64,000 nt of DNA. Source: Methylotenera versatilis 79 (GTDB lineage: Bacteria; Pseudomonadota; Gammaproteobacteria; Burkholderiales; Methylophilaceae). The DNA is taken from the NCBI RefSeq assembly GCF_000384375.1, contig NZ_ARVX01000001.1, positions 1 to 64,000 on the forward strand, given 5' to 3'. Numbering within the stretch: position 1 is the first letter of the stretch; each line of letters opens with the position of its first letter. Under the pieces are notes generated by a model. It saw nothing but the letters and a program-made list of their open reading frames with translations. It ran no database searches and had not been told where the DNA came from. Below, piece after piece: positions 9,610 to 18,195 of the stretch. A program made the translations under genes and the position numbers.

Positions 9610-11693
9610 TTTTCGCTTGGCGTGTAGGCTTTTATTAATGTTTTCTGCGTACTTAACCGTTTGCTATGGCTAATATTTTGCATATCCAATTGCTGATATG
9701 CGCCGTTCTCTATGAGCACCCAAGCATCTTCGGTATCTTCTAAATAAGGCAATAAACATTCTTGCATCACGCGCGTTTGCATTTCACTGTCTAAAATTGG
9801 CCAGGCAATTTCTACACGGCGAACCATGTTGCGACTCATCCAATCGGCGCTAGAAAGCCACATTCGCTTGATTTGATTGCCCTTGATTGGATTAATCTCA
9901 AAGTAAAAAATGCGCGAATGCTCTAAAAATCGCCCGACAATCGAGCGAATATGAATGCGACCATTTACGCCCGGCGCATCAATCGGCAAAATACACGCGC
10001 CGCGAATAATCAAATCAATCGTAACGCCCTGTTGCGCCGCGCCAATTAACGCTTTAACCAACAGAGTATCCGTTAACGAATTCATTTTTGCGATAATTTT
10101 TGCTTGTCCGCCTAATACGCAAGCGCGTTTTGCCGCTGTAATTCTCCGTAACATGGTCGCTTGCAGATTAAAAGGAGCGACCAATAATTGGCGCATGCGC
10201 GGCAGTGCAATTTGGCTAGTCAAATGCCTGAACACATATTCCACCTCACGCGTGAGCGTTAAATTACTGGTGAGCATGCAAATATCGGTATACAACTTCG
10301 CAGTGTTTGCATTGTAATTTCCGGTTGAAACGTGTGCATAGCGCTTGATGCGTTTACCTTCTTGGCGCATCACCAGTAACATTTTTGCATGCGTTTTTAG
10401 TCCAACCATGCCATAGACGATTTGCGCGCCAATCGCCTCAAGTGACTCCGCCCAGTTAATATTGGTTTCTTCATCAAAACGCGCTTTAATTTCTACAATA
10501 ACCAGCACTTCTTTACCGCGGCGCACCGCCTCTTGCAGCAGATTAAGCATGCGCGGATCGCTACCTGTGCGGTAAATCGTTTGATGAATCGCCAATACTT
10601 TTGGATCATGCACTGCTTCGTGTAAAAACTTGATGACCGCTTCAAAACTTTCGTAAGGACGATGAATCAGCACATCTTTTTGTTTAAGCTGGGTAAAAAA
10701 TGATTCTTCTTGGTTTAAATCTTTAGGCCAAAGCGGCTGAAAAGGCACAAAGGCTAAATCTCTACCATTTGAATCAACACCTTGCGCTAAACCAGTTAAC
10801 TGAATCAATCGGCCCAAATTGACAGGGCCCTGGACGAGGTAAAGTGATGCAGGCGTTAAGTTAAATTCTGCTAACAGAAAATCAGACAAATGCGTCACAC
10901 AACTTTGCGAAACTTCTAAACGCACCGCTTCGCCAAATGGCCGCTGTGCTAACTCTTGACGCAACGCCTTGGGTAAATCATGGATATCATCTTCATCCAA
11001 TGCCAAATCTGAATGACGTGTAACCCTAAACTGAGAGTAACTTAACAACTTTTTTTTCCCAAATAAATCGGGTAAATGCGCGGCGATAATACTGGTTAAG
11101 GTAACAAAATGTTGCTGCGTACCATCAATGTTTGGCAACTGCATCACTCTTGGCAAAATGCGTGGCACGCGAATAATATTAATATTGGGCGGACTATTAG
11201 ACTTGTCTGGCGCTAGTTCTACAATAAAATGCAATGCCTTGCCAGCCACCAAAGGAAACGGATGCGCGCGGTCTAATGCAATCGGTAATAACAGCGGTTT
11301 AACATTATCCTCAAAATATTTAGCGACCCATTTTTTTTGCGCTGGTGTGCGCTCGTGTCCAGCTACAATATCCACACCCGCTTGTTTTAAAGCGGGCATC
11401 AACTCGTCATTGAAAATCGCATATTGCTGCGCGATTAATGCATGCGCTTGCTCAGAAACTGCGTTGAAACTATTAACGGTGACAACGCCTTTTTTGGTGT
11501 GTCGTTGCATGGCATCGATTTGCGCTTCCATGCGCACCTCAAAAAACTCATCCAAGTTTGAGGCAACAATGCACAAAAACTTTAACCGTTCTAATAGTGG
11601 ATAATCTTGGCGTTGTGCCAGACGTAGCACGCGCTGGTTAAAACTGAGAATACTTAAATCACGATCAAGCAGCTTTGTTATTGGCATTATCAT
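9606..11693 (-). CDS. ppk: polyphosphate kinase 1
   Basis: PPK1 makes polyphosphate from the terminal phosphate of ATP, at the inner membrane. The 695-residue length fits the family. The N-terminal domain begins with LLDRDLSILSFNQRVL and DEFFEVRM. The active-site histidines are in GLKTHAKMLLVM (autophosphorylated) and in YAHVSTGNYN, and the second phospholipase-D-like half has EHSRIFYFE. Two starts lie three codons apart (ATG ATA ATG). Downstream sixA overlaps by 4 nt. A PhoB-like box lies 36 nt upstream, in keeping with phosphate control. Confidence 0.97.
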   Translation of the reverse strand: MIMPITKLLDRDLSILSFNQRVLRLAQRQDYPLLERLKFLCIVASNLDEFFEVRMEAQIDAMQRHTKKGVVTVNSFNAVSEQAHALIAQQYAIFNDELMPALKQAGVDIVAGHERTPAQKKWVAKYFEDNVKPLLLPIALDRAHPFPLVAGKALHFIVELAPDKSNSPPNINIIRVPRILPRVMQLPNIDGTQQHFVTLTSIIAAHLPDLFGKKKLLSYSQFRVTRHSDLALDEDDIHDLPKALRQELAQRPFGEAVRLEVSQSCVTHLSDFLLAEFNLTPASLYLVQGPVNLGRLIQLTGLAQGVDSNGRDLAFVPFQPLWPKDLNQEESFFTQLKQKDVLIHRPYESFEAVIKFLHEAVHDPKVLAIHQTIYRTGSDPRMLNLLQEAVRRGKEVLVIVEIKARFDEETNINWAESLEAIGAQIVYGMVGLKTHAKMLLVMRQEGKRIKRYAHVSTGNYNANTAKLYTDICMLTSNLTLTREVEYVFRHLTSQIALPRMRQLLVAPFNLQATMLRRITAAKRACVLGGQAKIIAKMNSLTDTLLVKALIGAAQQGVTIDLIIRGACILPIDAPGVNGRIHIRSIVGRFLEHSRIFYFEINPIKGNQIKRMWLSSADWMSRNMVRRVEIAWPILDSEMQTRVMQECLLPYLEDTEDAWVLIENGAYQQLDMQNISHSKRLSTQKTLIKAYTPSEK

Positions 11694-11728
11694 AGGTAAA
11701 TATTTTATGACAAATTTCCTGTTTTATT

Positions 11729-11746
11729 ATGACAGTTTTGTGAAAC
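11729..11746 (-). promoter_or_regulatory. candidate PhoB box before ppk
   Basis: The minus strand reads GTTTCACAAAACTGTCAT, 13 of 18 identical to the E. coli PhoB box CTGTCATAAATCTGTCAC. Another heptamer TTGTCAT follows at 11707-11713, 22 nt further and so on the same 11-nt helical phase. The -10 candidate at the expected position (GAAATT, 11713-11718) is poor. The rest of the 276-nt gap between ppk and tcdA (11694-11969) holds a small hairpin at 11918-11935 (AGTCACT/AGTGACT) that may end the tcdA transcript, and no gene. Confidence 0.5.
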
Positions 11747-11969
11747 CTGTATGCTCGATTGAGCACATGCTTTTATTTTTGCAGCAATTGTCGGCAGAAT
11801 ATTTCACGCCCATGTAATTTTTTAACCCAATTTTCAGCCGATATATTATTTCACGTCTGTATTTCACTCGAGGCTTGCGGGGTAATGTCGATTATTGGCT
11901 TTGAATAAAGAAATATTAGTCACTATTAAGTGACTGTCTTTTACTTCGTGAGGTTCAAACTGATGTAGA

Positions 11970-12776
11970 TTAAAGCAGAATGTAGTTGATTGCTAATTGC
12001 GCAGCAGTAAATCCAAATGGTGCGGTAACGCAAACGCTAGAGCCATATCCAGCACAATTTAAGCCAGTGATTGAGGTAGGTTCGACTTCACATGCATCTT
12101 CTGTTTCAGATGTACTTGCTTTGGTTGAGTCTGGCTTAATGGCCTGTTCATCCGAAAAAACACAATCAATGCCAAATTTTGCTGGTTTTTTAGTGTTAAG
12201 TACTTTGGGGAAAGCATAATCGCGGCGCAATTGATTGCGTACTTTAGACAATAATCTATCACCAGTCACATGCGCTAGATCGGCCACTTGAATGCGCGTA
12301 GGATCAAGCCGCCCACCTGCACTGCCAGCCATGATAAGTGGTATTTGCTTGCGCTTACAAAAATCTGCCAAAGCAATTTTGGCTTGCGCGTCGTCAATAC
12401 AATCTAATATCACGTCACATTCAAAGCTCAGAATTGTTGTAATATTTTGCGTCGTAATAAAATCTTCAATTTCGCGCACGTTGCAAAGCGGATTAATGCT
12501 CAAAATACGTTCACGCATCGCGCTGACTTTTGCTTGTCCAAATGCGCCATCTACTGCATGCAATTGGCGATTCACGTTACTCTCTGCGATATTATCCAAG
12601 TCAATCAGTGTAATCGTACCCACCGCATTGCGTGCCAGCGCTTCTGCTGCCCAACTCCCTACGCCGCCAATACCAATCACAACGGCATGCGCAGTATTGA
12701 GTTTTTTCAATCCTGCTTCGCCATACAAGCGTTTTACGCCACCAAAACGGCGCTCAAAATCCAATTCGCCAGTCAT
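11970..12776 (-). CDS. tcdA: tRNA threonylcarbamoyladenosine dehydratase
   Basis: TcdA (CsdL, YgdL) is a ThiF/E1-like enzyme that uses ATP to cyclise t6A37 in tRNAs reading ANN codons. The start RRFGGVKRLYGEAGL and the Rossmann ATP-binding motif VIGIGGVGSWAAEALARN (residues 32-49) are typical, as is DLDNIAESNVNRQ with its adenylation-site residues. 268 residues is normal. It overlaps acpS by 4 nt (ATGA) and is thus the last gene of the long recO-pdxJ-acpS block. Confidence 0.94.
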   Translation of the reverse strand: MTGELDFERRFGGVKRLYGEAGLKKLNTAHAVVIGIGGVGSWAAEALARNAVGTITLIDLDNIAESNVNRQLHAVDGAFGQAKVSAMRERILSINPLCNVREIEDFITTQNITTILSFECDVILDCIDDAQAKIALADFCKRKQIPLIMAGSAGGRLDPTRIQVADLAHVTGDRLLSKVRNQLRRDYAFPKVLNTKKPAKFGIDCVFSDEQAIKPDSTKASTSETEDACEVEPTSITGLNCAGYGSSVCVTAPFGFTAAQLAINYILL

Positions 12777-13150
12777 GTTTCTAATATGACAAAAGCTGCC
12801 GCTAAGTTCTTTTCATCACTAATACTAATATGTGTTTGCGTGATATTTTTAGTTAACAACATCGCCTGTAACTCTGCCGCTAAAACCAATATTGGCTTAC
12901 CTAAAGCATCATGCGAAACCGCGATATTTTGGAAAGTGGCTGGCGCACGCAAACCCGTGCCAAGCGCTTTTGAGAAAGCTTCTTTTGCTGCAAAACGCTT
13001 AGCTAAAAATCGCGGCTTTATTTGCGATTGTTGATAGCTCGCGAACTCGCTATCCGCTAAAATACGTTTAGCAAAATCATCGCCAAATTGTGCAATAGAA
13101 GCTTCGATTCGACTGACTTCTACAATATCTGTACCGATTCCAAAAATCAT
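12773..13150 (-). CDS. acpS: holo-[acyl-carrier-protein] synthase
   Basis: AcpS moves 4'-phosphopantetheine from CoA to a serine of acyl carrier protein. The signatures IFGIGTDIVEVSRIE at the N-terminus (Mg-binding Asp) and RFAAKEAFSKALGTGL (Lys/Glu motif) are complete. I place the start at the ATG at 13150 (MIFGIG), which matches the family, rather than at a TTG two codons earlier that would add two residues; this gives 125 residues and a 6-nt gap after pdxJ. Confidence 0.95.
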   Translation of the reverse strand: MIFGIGTDIVEVSRIEASIAQFGDDFAKRILADSEFASYQQSQIKPRFLAKRFAAKEAFSKALGTGLRAPATFQNIAVSHDALGKPILVLAAELQAMLLTKNITQTHISISDEKNLAAAFVILET

Positions 13151-13156
13151 GATCAA

Positions 13157-13885
13157 CTACGCTGGCGCAGACTCTTTCATTAACGACTTCATCTCCGCCA
13201 CCGCATTATCCCAACCCACAAAAATCGCATGCGCGACGATGGCATGGCCAATATTCAGCTCTTCTAACCCTTGTATTTCGGCGACTTCATGCACATTGTG
13301 ATAATGCAGGCCATGACCTGCATTCACCACTAAACCCAGTTTTTTAGCATGCGCAACGGCCTGTTTAATGCGTGTTAATTCTATTGCTTTTACTGATTCG
13401 GTTTCTGCATCTGCAAAAGTACCTGTATGTAATTCAATCACTGGCGCGCCCATTTTTTTAGCGGCGTCAATCTGTGCGATATCTGGACCAATAAAAAGCG
13501 AAACACGAATGCCATGTGCGGCTAATTTTTCACAAGCAGCTTTTACTTTATCAAAATGCATCACCACATCAAGTCCGCCTTCTGTCGTGCGTTCTTCACG
13601 ACGCTCAGGTACCAGGCAAACGTCTTGCGGTTTCACTTGGCAAGCAATACCAATCATTTCATCGGTCACAGCCACTTCTAAATTCATTTTAGTTTGCAAC
13701 AAGGGGCGCAAGGCGAAAATATCAGCGTCTTGCATATGACGGCGATCTTCACGCAAATGTAACGTAATGCTATCTGCACCCGCTTGCTCGGCACGCAACG
13801 CAGCTTGCACCACGCTGGGATATTTAGTGCCACGCGCTTGGCGAATGGTTGCGACGTGGTCGATGTTGACACCTAATTTAATCAT
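13157..13885 (-). CDS. pdxJ: pyridoxine 5'-phosphate synthase
   Basis: PdxJ condenses 1-deoxy-xylulose 5-phosphate with 3-amino-2-oxopropyl phosphate, the last ring-forming step of the DXP-dependent vitamin B6 route. The TIM-barrel enzyme is complete at 242 residues: [16 protein letters not shown] at the start, [30 protein letters not shown], and the phosphate-binding [10 protein letters not shown] and [12 protein letters not shown] near the end. It sits between recO and acpS, the usual proteobacterial order. Confidence 0.97.
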   Translation of the reverse strand: MIKLGVNIDHVATIRQARGTKYPSVVQAALRAEQAGADSITLHLREDRRHMQDADIFALRPLLQTKMNLEVAVTDEMIGIACQVKPQDVCLVPERREERTTEGGLDVVMHFDKVKAACEKLAAHGIRVSLFIGPDIAQIDAAKKMGAPVIELHTGTFADAETESVKAIELTRIKQAVAHAKKLGLVVNAGHGLHYHNVHEVAEIQGLEELNIGHAIVAHAIFVGWDNAVAEMKSLMKESAPA

Positions 13886-13920
13886 TTTTAATTTCTATTA
13901 TCAAATCACAAAAAAATAAC

Positions 13921-14697
13921 TTATAAACCTTGTAAATCAATGAGTAATTGCCTTGTATGCAAAGGCTTATCGCCTAAATAATGCGCCAACAAATAGCGCA
14001 TTAATTGTTTACTTTGGTTTTGCGTTTGGCTATCGGTGTAATCGTCATTTGCCATATTGAGCAAAGTTAACCCGCTCAATTGTACGCCATTTTTGGTGAC
14101 GCTAAGCTCACATGCGCCGTACTCGGCTTCATAGCGATAGCTTTTATCGGCAGAAATCTCTATGTCGTTTTCATCTGTTAACAAAGGCACGGCATAGCCC
14201 ATTTCTTGTAACAGCTTTAGCTCAAAACGTCGTAAAGTAATGGCTAAGTTTTTACTATTATTTAAACTTTGGTTTGCCGTTAAGTCTTGTTCACTGGCCA
14301 GCGTTTTAAGCGTTGCGTCATAGTATTCAAACAAGTTCTCATGTGCATCTTCGCGTGGCAGCAATCGCAATAAAAGCTCATTCATATAAAAGCCACACAT
14401 CAATGCCTCGCCTTTAATCAGCGTCAAGCCAGCGTGCCAATCTAAGCTGTGTAAGGTTTTAAGTTCGTTTTTGCCAGACCATGCGCCTGAAAGCATTTGA
14501 AAAGACTGCAACATACCGCGCATGGCTGAATGCGGCCTGCGCGCACCTTTGGCGACTGCTGCAGTACGCCCAAACTGTTGGCTAAATAATTCCACCACTA
14601 AGCTGGTTTCTTTAAAAGGATAAGTATGTAAAACGTAAACAGGCTGATTGGCTACCCGATGATCACTTATTTTTTGATTGTTTGATGCCAAGGCCAA
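13921..14697 (-). CDS. recO: DNA repair protein RecO
   Basis: RecO works with RecF and RecR to load RecA onto SSB-coated DNA. The N-terminal OB fold has VYVLHTYPFKETSLVVELFSQ and GRTAAVAKGARRPHS, and the helical C-terminal part follows. There is no ATG in a plausible place: the reading frame opens at TTG (14697), 10 nt after GGGA, and a second TTG follows two codons later. 258 residues is normal. The gap to the upstream unknown gene is 18 nt. Confidence 0.92.
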   Translation of the reverse strand: MALASNNQKISDHRVANQPVYVLHTYPFKETSLVVELFSQQFGRTAAVAKGARRPHSAMRGMLQSFQMLSGAWSGKNELKTLHSLDWHAGLTLIKGEALMCGFYMNELLLRLLPREDAHENLFEYYDATLKTLASEQDLTANQSLNNSKNLAITLRRFELKLLQEMGYAVPLLTDENDIEISADKSYRYEAEYGACELSVTKNGVQLSGLTLLNMANDDYTDSQTQNQSKQLMRYLLAHYLGDKPLHTRQLLIDLQGL

Positions 14698-14715
14698 ATT
14701 AGAACCGTCCCAAAG

Positions 14716-15180
14716 TTAACGCTCTAATTGACTCAAACTTTGCAAGACTTCATCTTCGGCTTTTTTTATTAGCAAAGGCATTAACATTTCAGCGCCTGAG
14801 AATAAAATCATGGCATATTGGATCGCGTCATCGGCTTGAATCGGCGTAAATTTTCCAAATCCATATCGCGAGTTACGCATTAATTGCCAGCCACCTTTGG
14901 GCTCTGCATACTCAGGCTTATCAAAATGGTGTTTGATGTCTTCACTGGTCAAACTTTTGAGCGGGTAATCACCATTATCCGCCAAAATCACCCAGCCCAT
15001 TTCGCCATTTTTACCGGTATTTTTCAGCTGATATAAATACCAATCATCCTCTTCATATAACAGATGAAAGACATTATTAATACTGCCAGTATTGCGATTA
15101 ATCGCGTAATAAATACCGGCGTCATCTAACTCAATCGGCTTGCCATAAATCGGCAGATTAAAAACATTGTGTTCAGACAT
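14716..15180 (-). CDS. unknown 154-residue protein between era and recO
   Basis: I do not recognise this family. The protein is soluble, without a signal peptide or membrane segment, and is rich in aromatic residues and acidic residues in its first half (YEEDDWYLYQL, GGWQLMRNSRYGFGKF), ending in an amphipathic helix (LLIKKAEDEVLQSLSQLE). It has an ATG start and normal-looking codon use. It is embedded in the otherwise conserved rnc-era-recO-pdxJ-acpS block, 69 nt after era and 18 nt before recO, so it is probably co-transcribed. That era and recO are usually adjacent makes this an insertion specific to the lineage. Confidence 0.75.
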   Translation of the reverse strand: MSEHNVFNLPIYGKPIELDDAGIYYAINRNTGSINNVFHLLYEEDDWYLYQLKNTGKNGEMGWVILADNGDYPLKSLTSEDIKHHFDKPEYAEPKGGWQLMRNSRYGFGKFTPIQADDAIQYAMILFSGAEMLMPLLIKKAEDEVLQSLSQLER

Positions 15181-15249
15181 CTTTTTATAGCCTAAATCTT
15201 ATCGTTAACATTCAGTATTTTAATCAAAATATTTTCAAAAATACGACAC

Positions 15250-16191
15250 TTAATAACCCAAGCTTTTTAGCGCCCTTTCGTCATCTGCCCAGCCGCCTTT
15301 AACTTTCACCCAAGTTTCTAGATACACTTTGCTGCCAAATAATTTTTCCATATCCTGACGTGCTTCGGTGGAAATTTGCTTCATTTTTTCCCCATTTTTA
15401 CCGATTAACATCGGTTTTTGGCTATCTTTATCCACAATAATCGCGGCAAAAATGCGGCGCAGATTTTTAACAGCTTCAAACTTTTCAATTTCCACCGTCA
15501 CTGAATACGGTATTTCATCGCCTAATAATCTGAATATTTTTTCGCGAATCAGTTCCGCCGCCAAAAATCGTTCGTTTTTATCGGTTAACTCATCTTCACC
15601 ATAAATCGCTGGCTGCTCTGGTAAATACTGACGCGTCGTTTCTAACAACTCATCTAAATGTAGTGATTTTTTTGCGCTAACAGGAATAATGCCAACAAAC
15701 GGATGCAATAAATCAAAATCTTGAATCAACGGCAATAAATTGTTTTTATCACCCATCAAATCGGATTTATTCACCACTAATAAAACTGGTTTATCTTGCG
15801 GCAGCAAACTTAATACTTTTTTATCCGCTTCGCCCAGTTTCATTGGCTCTATGACAAATAGCACGACGTCTACTTCTGTCAGCACTTGCGTCACGGTTTT
15901 ATTCAAACCTTTATTCAATGCATTCAAATGTTTTTGTTGAAAACCTGGTGTGTCCACAAACAAGAATTGTGTATCTTCGGTGGTATGAATACCCAACAAA
16001 CGATGTCTTGTCGTCTGCGCTTTACGCGACGTAATCGCCAATTTCATGCCCAAAATATGGTTAAGTAAAGTCGATTTACCTACATTCGGACGGCCAACAA
16101 TCGCGACTGTACCGCATCTAAAACTGTTGTTGGTTTTCGGCTTATCAGCTTCTAGCGATAAGTTTTCCGGTGTTGTGTTTTCTTGCGTCAT
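15250..16191 (-). CDS. era: GTPase Era
   Basis: Era binds the 3' end of 16S rRNA and helps mature the small ribosomal subunit. The G motifs are clear: G1 GRPNVGKSTLLNH (about 33-45), G3 DTPGFQ, G4 NKSD and G5 SAKK. The C-terminal KH domain includes IGKNGEKMKQI. 313 residues, with about 22 extra residues before the usual Era start (TQENTTPENLSLEADKP). Upstream rnc is 53 nt away; rnc-era pairing is ancestral. Confidence 0.97.
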   Translation of the reverse strand: MTQENTTPENLSLEADKPKTNNSFRCGTVAIVGRPNVGKSTLLNHILGMKLAITSRKAQTTRHRLLGIHTTEDTQFLFVDTPGFQQKHLNALNKGLNKTVTQVLTEVDVVLFVIEPMKLGEADKKVLSLLPQDKPVLLVVNKSDLMGDKNNLLPLIQDFDLLHPFVGIIPVSAKKSLHLDELLETTRQYLPEQPAIYGEDELTDKNERFLAAELIREKIFRLLGDEIPYSVTVEIEKFEAVKNLRRIFAAIIVDKDSQKPMLIGKNGEKMKQISTEARQDMEKLFGSKVYLETWVKVKGGWADDERALKSLGY

Positions 16192-16244
16192 TGCGCGCCT
16201 GACTGTATGTTTTTCAATTGTTTCATTTGGGACTGTCCAATATT

Positions 16245-16919
16245 TTATAAGGCCAGTATTTTTTCTAAGGCAAGTTGAGCTGCTTGTTGTTCAGCATTGC
16301 GGCGGCTAGACCCTTCGCCAGCAACATTAATATTCAATTTTTCGATGATGCAGGCGATTTTAAAGGTTTGTGCATGCGCTTCACCTTCAATTAACACCAC
16401 GTTGTAATCTGGTAAGGCGATTTTTTTTGCCTGTAGATATTCCTGCAACTGTGATTTAGCGTCTTTATCAATGATTTTTGGATCAATCTGACTAATCCTT
16501 GCGTTAAACAATTGCAGCACCAAAGCTTCTGCCGCAAGATGTCCTCCATCGATATAAACCGCGCCAACAATCGCTTCCAGTGCATCAGCCAATATTGAAG
16601 GTCGCTTCCAACCAGCGCTTTTCATTTCACCTTCGCCCAATTTAAGCGATTCACCAATACTTAAGCTAATAGCAATCTCACAAAGCGTCGATTCTTTAAC
16701 CAACTGCGCCCGTAGACGACTTAAATCACCTTCAGGCAATTTACTAAAACGATTATACAGTTGATTAGCGATAATAAAATTAAGTGCGCCATCACCCAAA
16801 AACTCTAGTCGCTCATTATTATTAGACGCGAAACTACGATGGGTAAGCGCCTGCGTCAATAGCGCTGCATTTTTAAACTGATATCCAAGACGGCTGGCAA
16901 GATTATCCGTAGACATCAT
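16245..16919 (-). CDS. rnc: ribonuclease III
   Basis: RNase III cuts double-stranded RNA, including the pre-16S and pre-23S stems. The signature NERLEFLGDGALNFIIA (residues 36-52) with catalytic acidic residues and the later DALEAIVGAVYIDGG are complete; the C-terminal double-stranded-RNA-binding domain occupies about 155-224. Codons GTG ATG ATG open the frame; I choose the ATG at 16919, 7 nt after AGAG. The gene lies between the DUF4845 gene and era. Confidence 0.97.
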   Translation of the reverse strand: MMSTDNLASRLGYQFKNAALLTQALTHRSFASNNNERLEFLGDGALNFIIANQLYNRFSKLPEGDLSRLRAQLVKESTLCEIAISLSIGESLKLGEGEMKSAGWKRPSILADALEAIVGAVYIDGGHLAAEALVLQLFNARISQIDPKIIDKDAKSQLQEYLQAKKIALPDYNVVLIEGEAHAQTFKIACIIEKLNINVAGEGSSRRNAEQQAAQLALEKILAL

Positions 16920-16984
16920 CACATACTCTGCTGTTGATATAACGGATACTCAAATGGCGAATGTTCCAATGGCTGATTGTGATA

Positions 16985-17326
16985 CTACTTTGCAGATGTC
17001 GCATTAAAATCCAACAACGCACTAGCATTTGCCATAACAGGGATAACCACTTGATATTCAACAGAAACCACGCCATTGTTAACGACTAAATCTGAACCTT
17101 TAACAACCGTAATATTATCCACACGTGCTGACTTATCAAACGCAGCTGCAATCGTTTTTTTATCGGTCACATCGGTTGAAGTAACCGCTCTTTTAATCGC
17201 ACTTTTAACGTTCATAAACTCTAAATAAGCAGGTCCAACTTTCATGCCCAGCAACCCCCAAAACACGATTGCTGCAATCACGATGACCATGCCAATAAAT
17301 GATGCGCCTTTTTGATTGTTGTACAT
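16985..17326 (-). CDS. DUF4845 family membrane protein
   Basis: This small protein has the family's pattern: a short basic start (MYNNQKGASF), one transmembrane helix (IGMVIVIAAIVFWGLLGM, about 11-28) with pilin-like character, and a periplasmic domain. The frame is open further upstream to 17404, overlapping the lepB end, but the ATG at 17326 has a GGGAG site and fits the family, giving 113 residues. DUF4845 genes usually sit between lepB and rnc as here. The function is unknown. Confidence 0.88.
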   Translation of the reverse strand: MYNNQKGASFIGMVIVIAAIVFWGLLGMKVGPAYLEFMNVKSAIKRAVTSTDVTDKKTIAAAFDKSARVDNITVVKGSDLVVNNGVVSVEYQVVIPVMANASALLDFNATSAK

Positions 17327-17366
17327 ATTTACTCCCGCTTGAATTTTAAAATCGATTAACTGCAAG

Positions 17367-18167
17367 CTATTTGATTGCAGTACCAATTCGATGAAACTGA
17401 TCAAAATTAAACCAGATAAAAAAAGCTTTTCCCACTAGATTATGTTCTGGTACAAAACCCCACACACGACTATCCGCGCTGTTATCGCGATTATCGCCCA
17501 TCGCAAAGTAATGCCCTGCTGGCACCGTTACCGCTTCGCCATTCAGAAATTTTTCGCCTGGCGATCCAGATGGATATTGATTCGGAATATCATGAATCAA
17601 AATGTCATGTTTCACATCACCAAGTTGCTCGGTCGATTGTTGCGCAGTCATGCTATTTTCTTGGTCACTGCCATCACGATCTTTAAAAGACATGGTGTAA
17701 GTGTAATTATCGGTGAACTTAACGTCTAATTTTTGCCCATTTATCGTTAAATGTTTATCTTGATATTGAATCACATCGCCCGGCAAACCAACCACACGCT
17801 TGATATAATCAATCGTCGGTTCAGGCGGATAATGAAAAACAAATACATCGCCACGTTTAGGATGGTTCATTTCAATGAAGGTATTATTCAGCACTGGCAC
17901 ACGTAGACCGTAGGTGAATTTATTCACTAAAATATAATCACCTGCAAGTAAAGTCGGCATCATTGAACCGGATGGAATTTTAAACGGTTCCACCAAAAAT
18001 GAGCGTAGCGTAAATACCAACAAAATAACCGGGAAAAAGCTTTTGCTGTATTCCACATACCAAGGCTCAGCTTGATCACCACGGTTTTTACGCAACACCC
18101 AAATATCCAGTAGCCAGATTAAACCTGTTACCACCAAAATTGCAATCATAAACAAAGCAAAATACAT
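17367..18167 (-). CDS. lepB: signal peptidase I
   Basis: LepB cleaves signal peptides from secreted proteins at the inner membrane. Two N-terminal transmembrane segments (about 1-22 and 50-64) precede the catalytic domain. The Ser nucleophile is in KIPSGSMMPTL, the general base Lys in YIKRVVGLPGD, and box E is MGDNRDNSADSR. 266 residues. It follows lepA by 28 nt, the classical lepA-lepB operon. Confidence 0.97.
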   Translation of the reverse strand: MYFALFMIAILVVTGLIWLLDIWVLRKNRGDQAEPWYVEYSKSFFPVILLVFTLRSFLVEPFKIPSGSMMPTLLAGDYILVNKFTYGLRVPVLNNTFIEMNHPKRGDVFVFHYPPEPTIDYIKRVVGLPGDVIQYQDKHLTINGQKLDVKFTDNYTYTMSFKDRDGSDQENSMTAQQSTEQLGDVKHDILIHDIPNQYPSGSPGEKFLNGEAVTVPAGHYFAMGDNRDNSADSRVWGFVPEHNLVGKAFFIWFNFDQFHRIGTAIK

Positions 18168-18195
18168 GTGTTAATACCTTTTTTATCTTAATTTC

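Noticed and set aside
12447-13034. 195-codon plus-strand frame over tcdA and acpS
   Set aside because: It crosses two well-conserved minus-strand genes and has no recognisable motif.
17327-17404. Longer start for the DUF4845 protein overlapping lepB
   Set aside because: The downstream ATG has a GGGAG site and fits the family start; the extra 26 residues are not conserved in what I know of the family.
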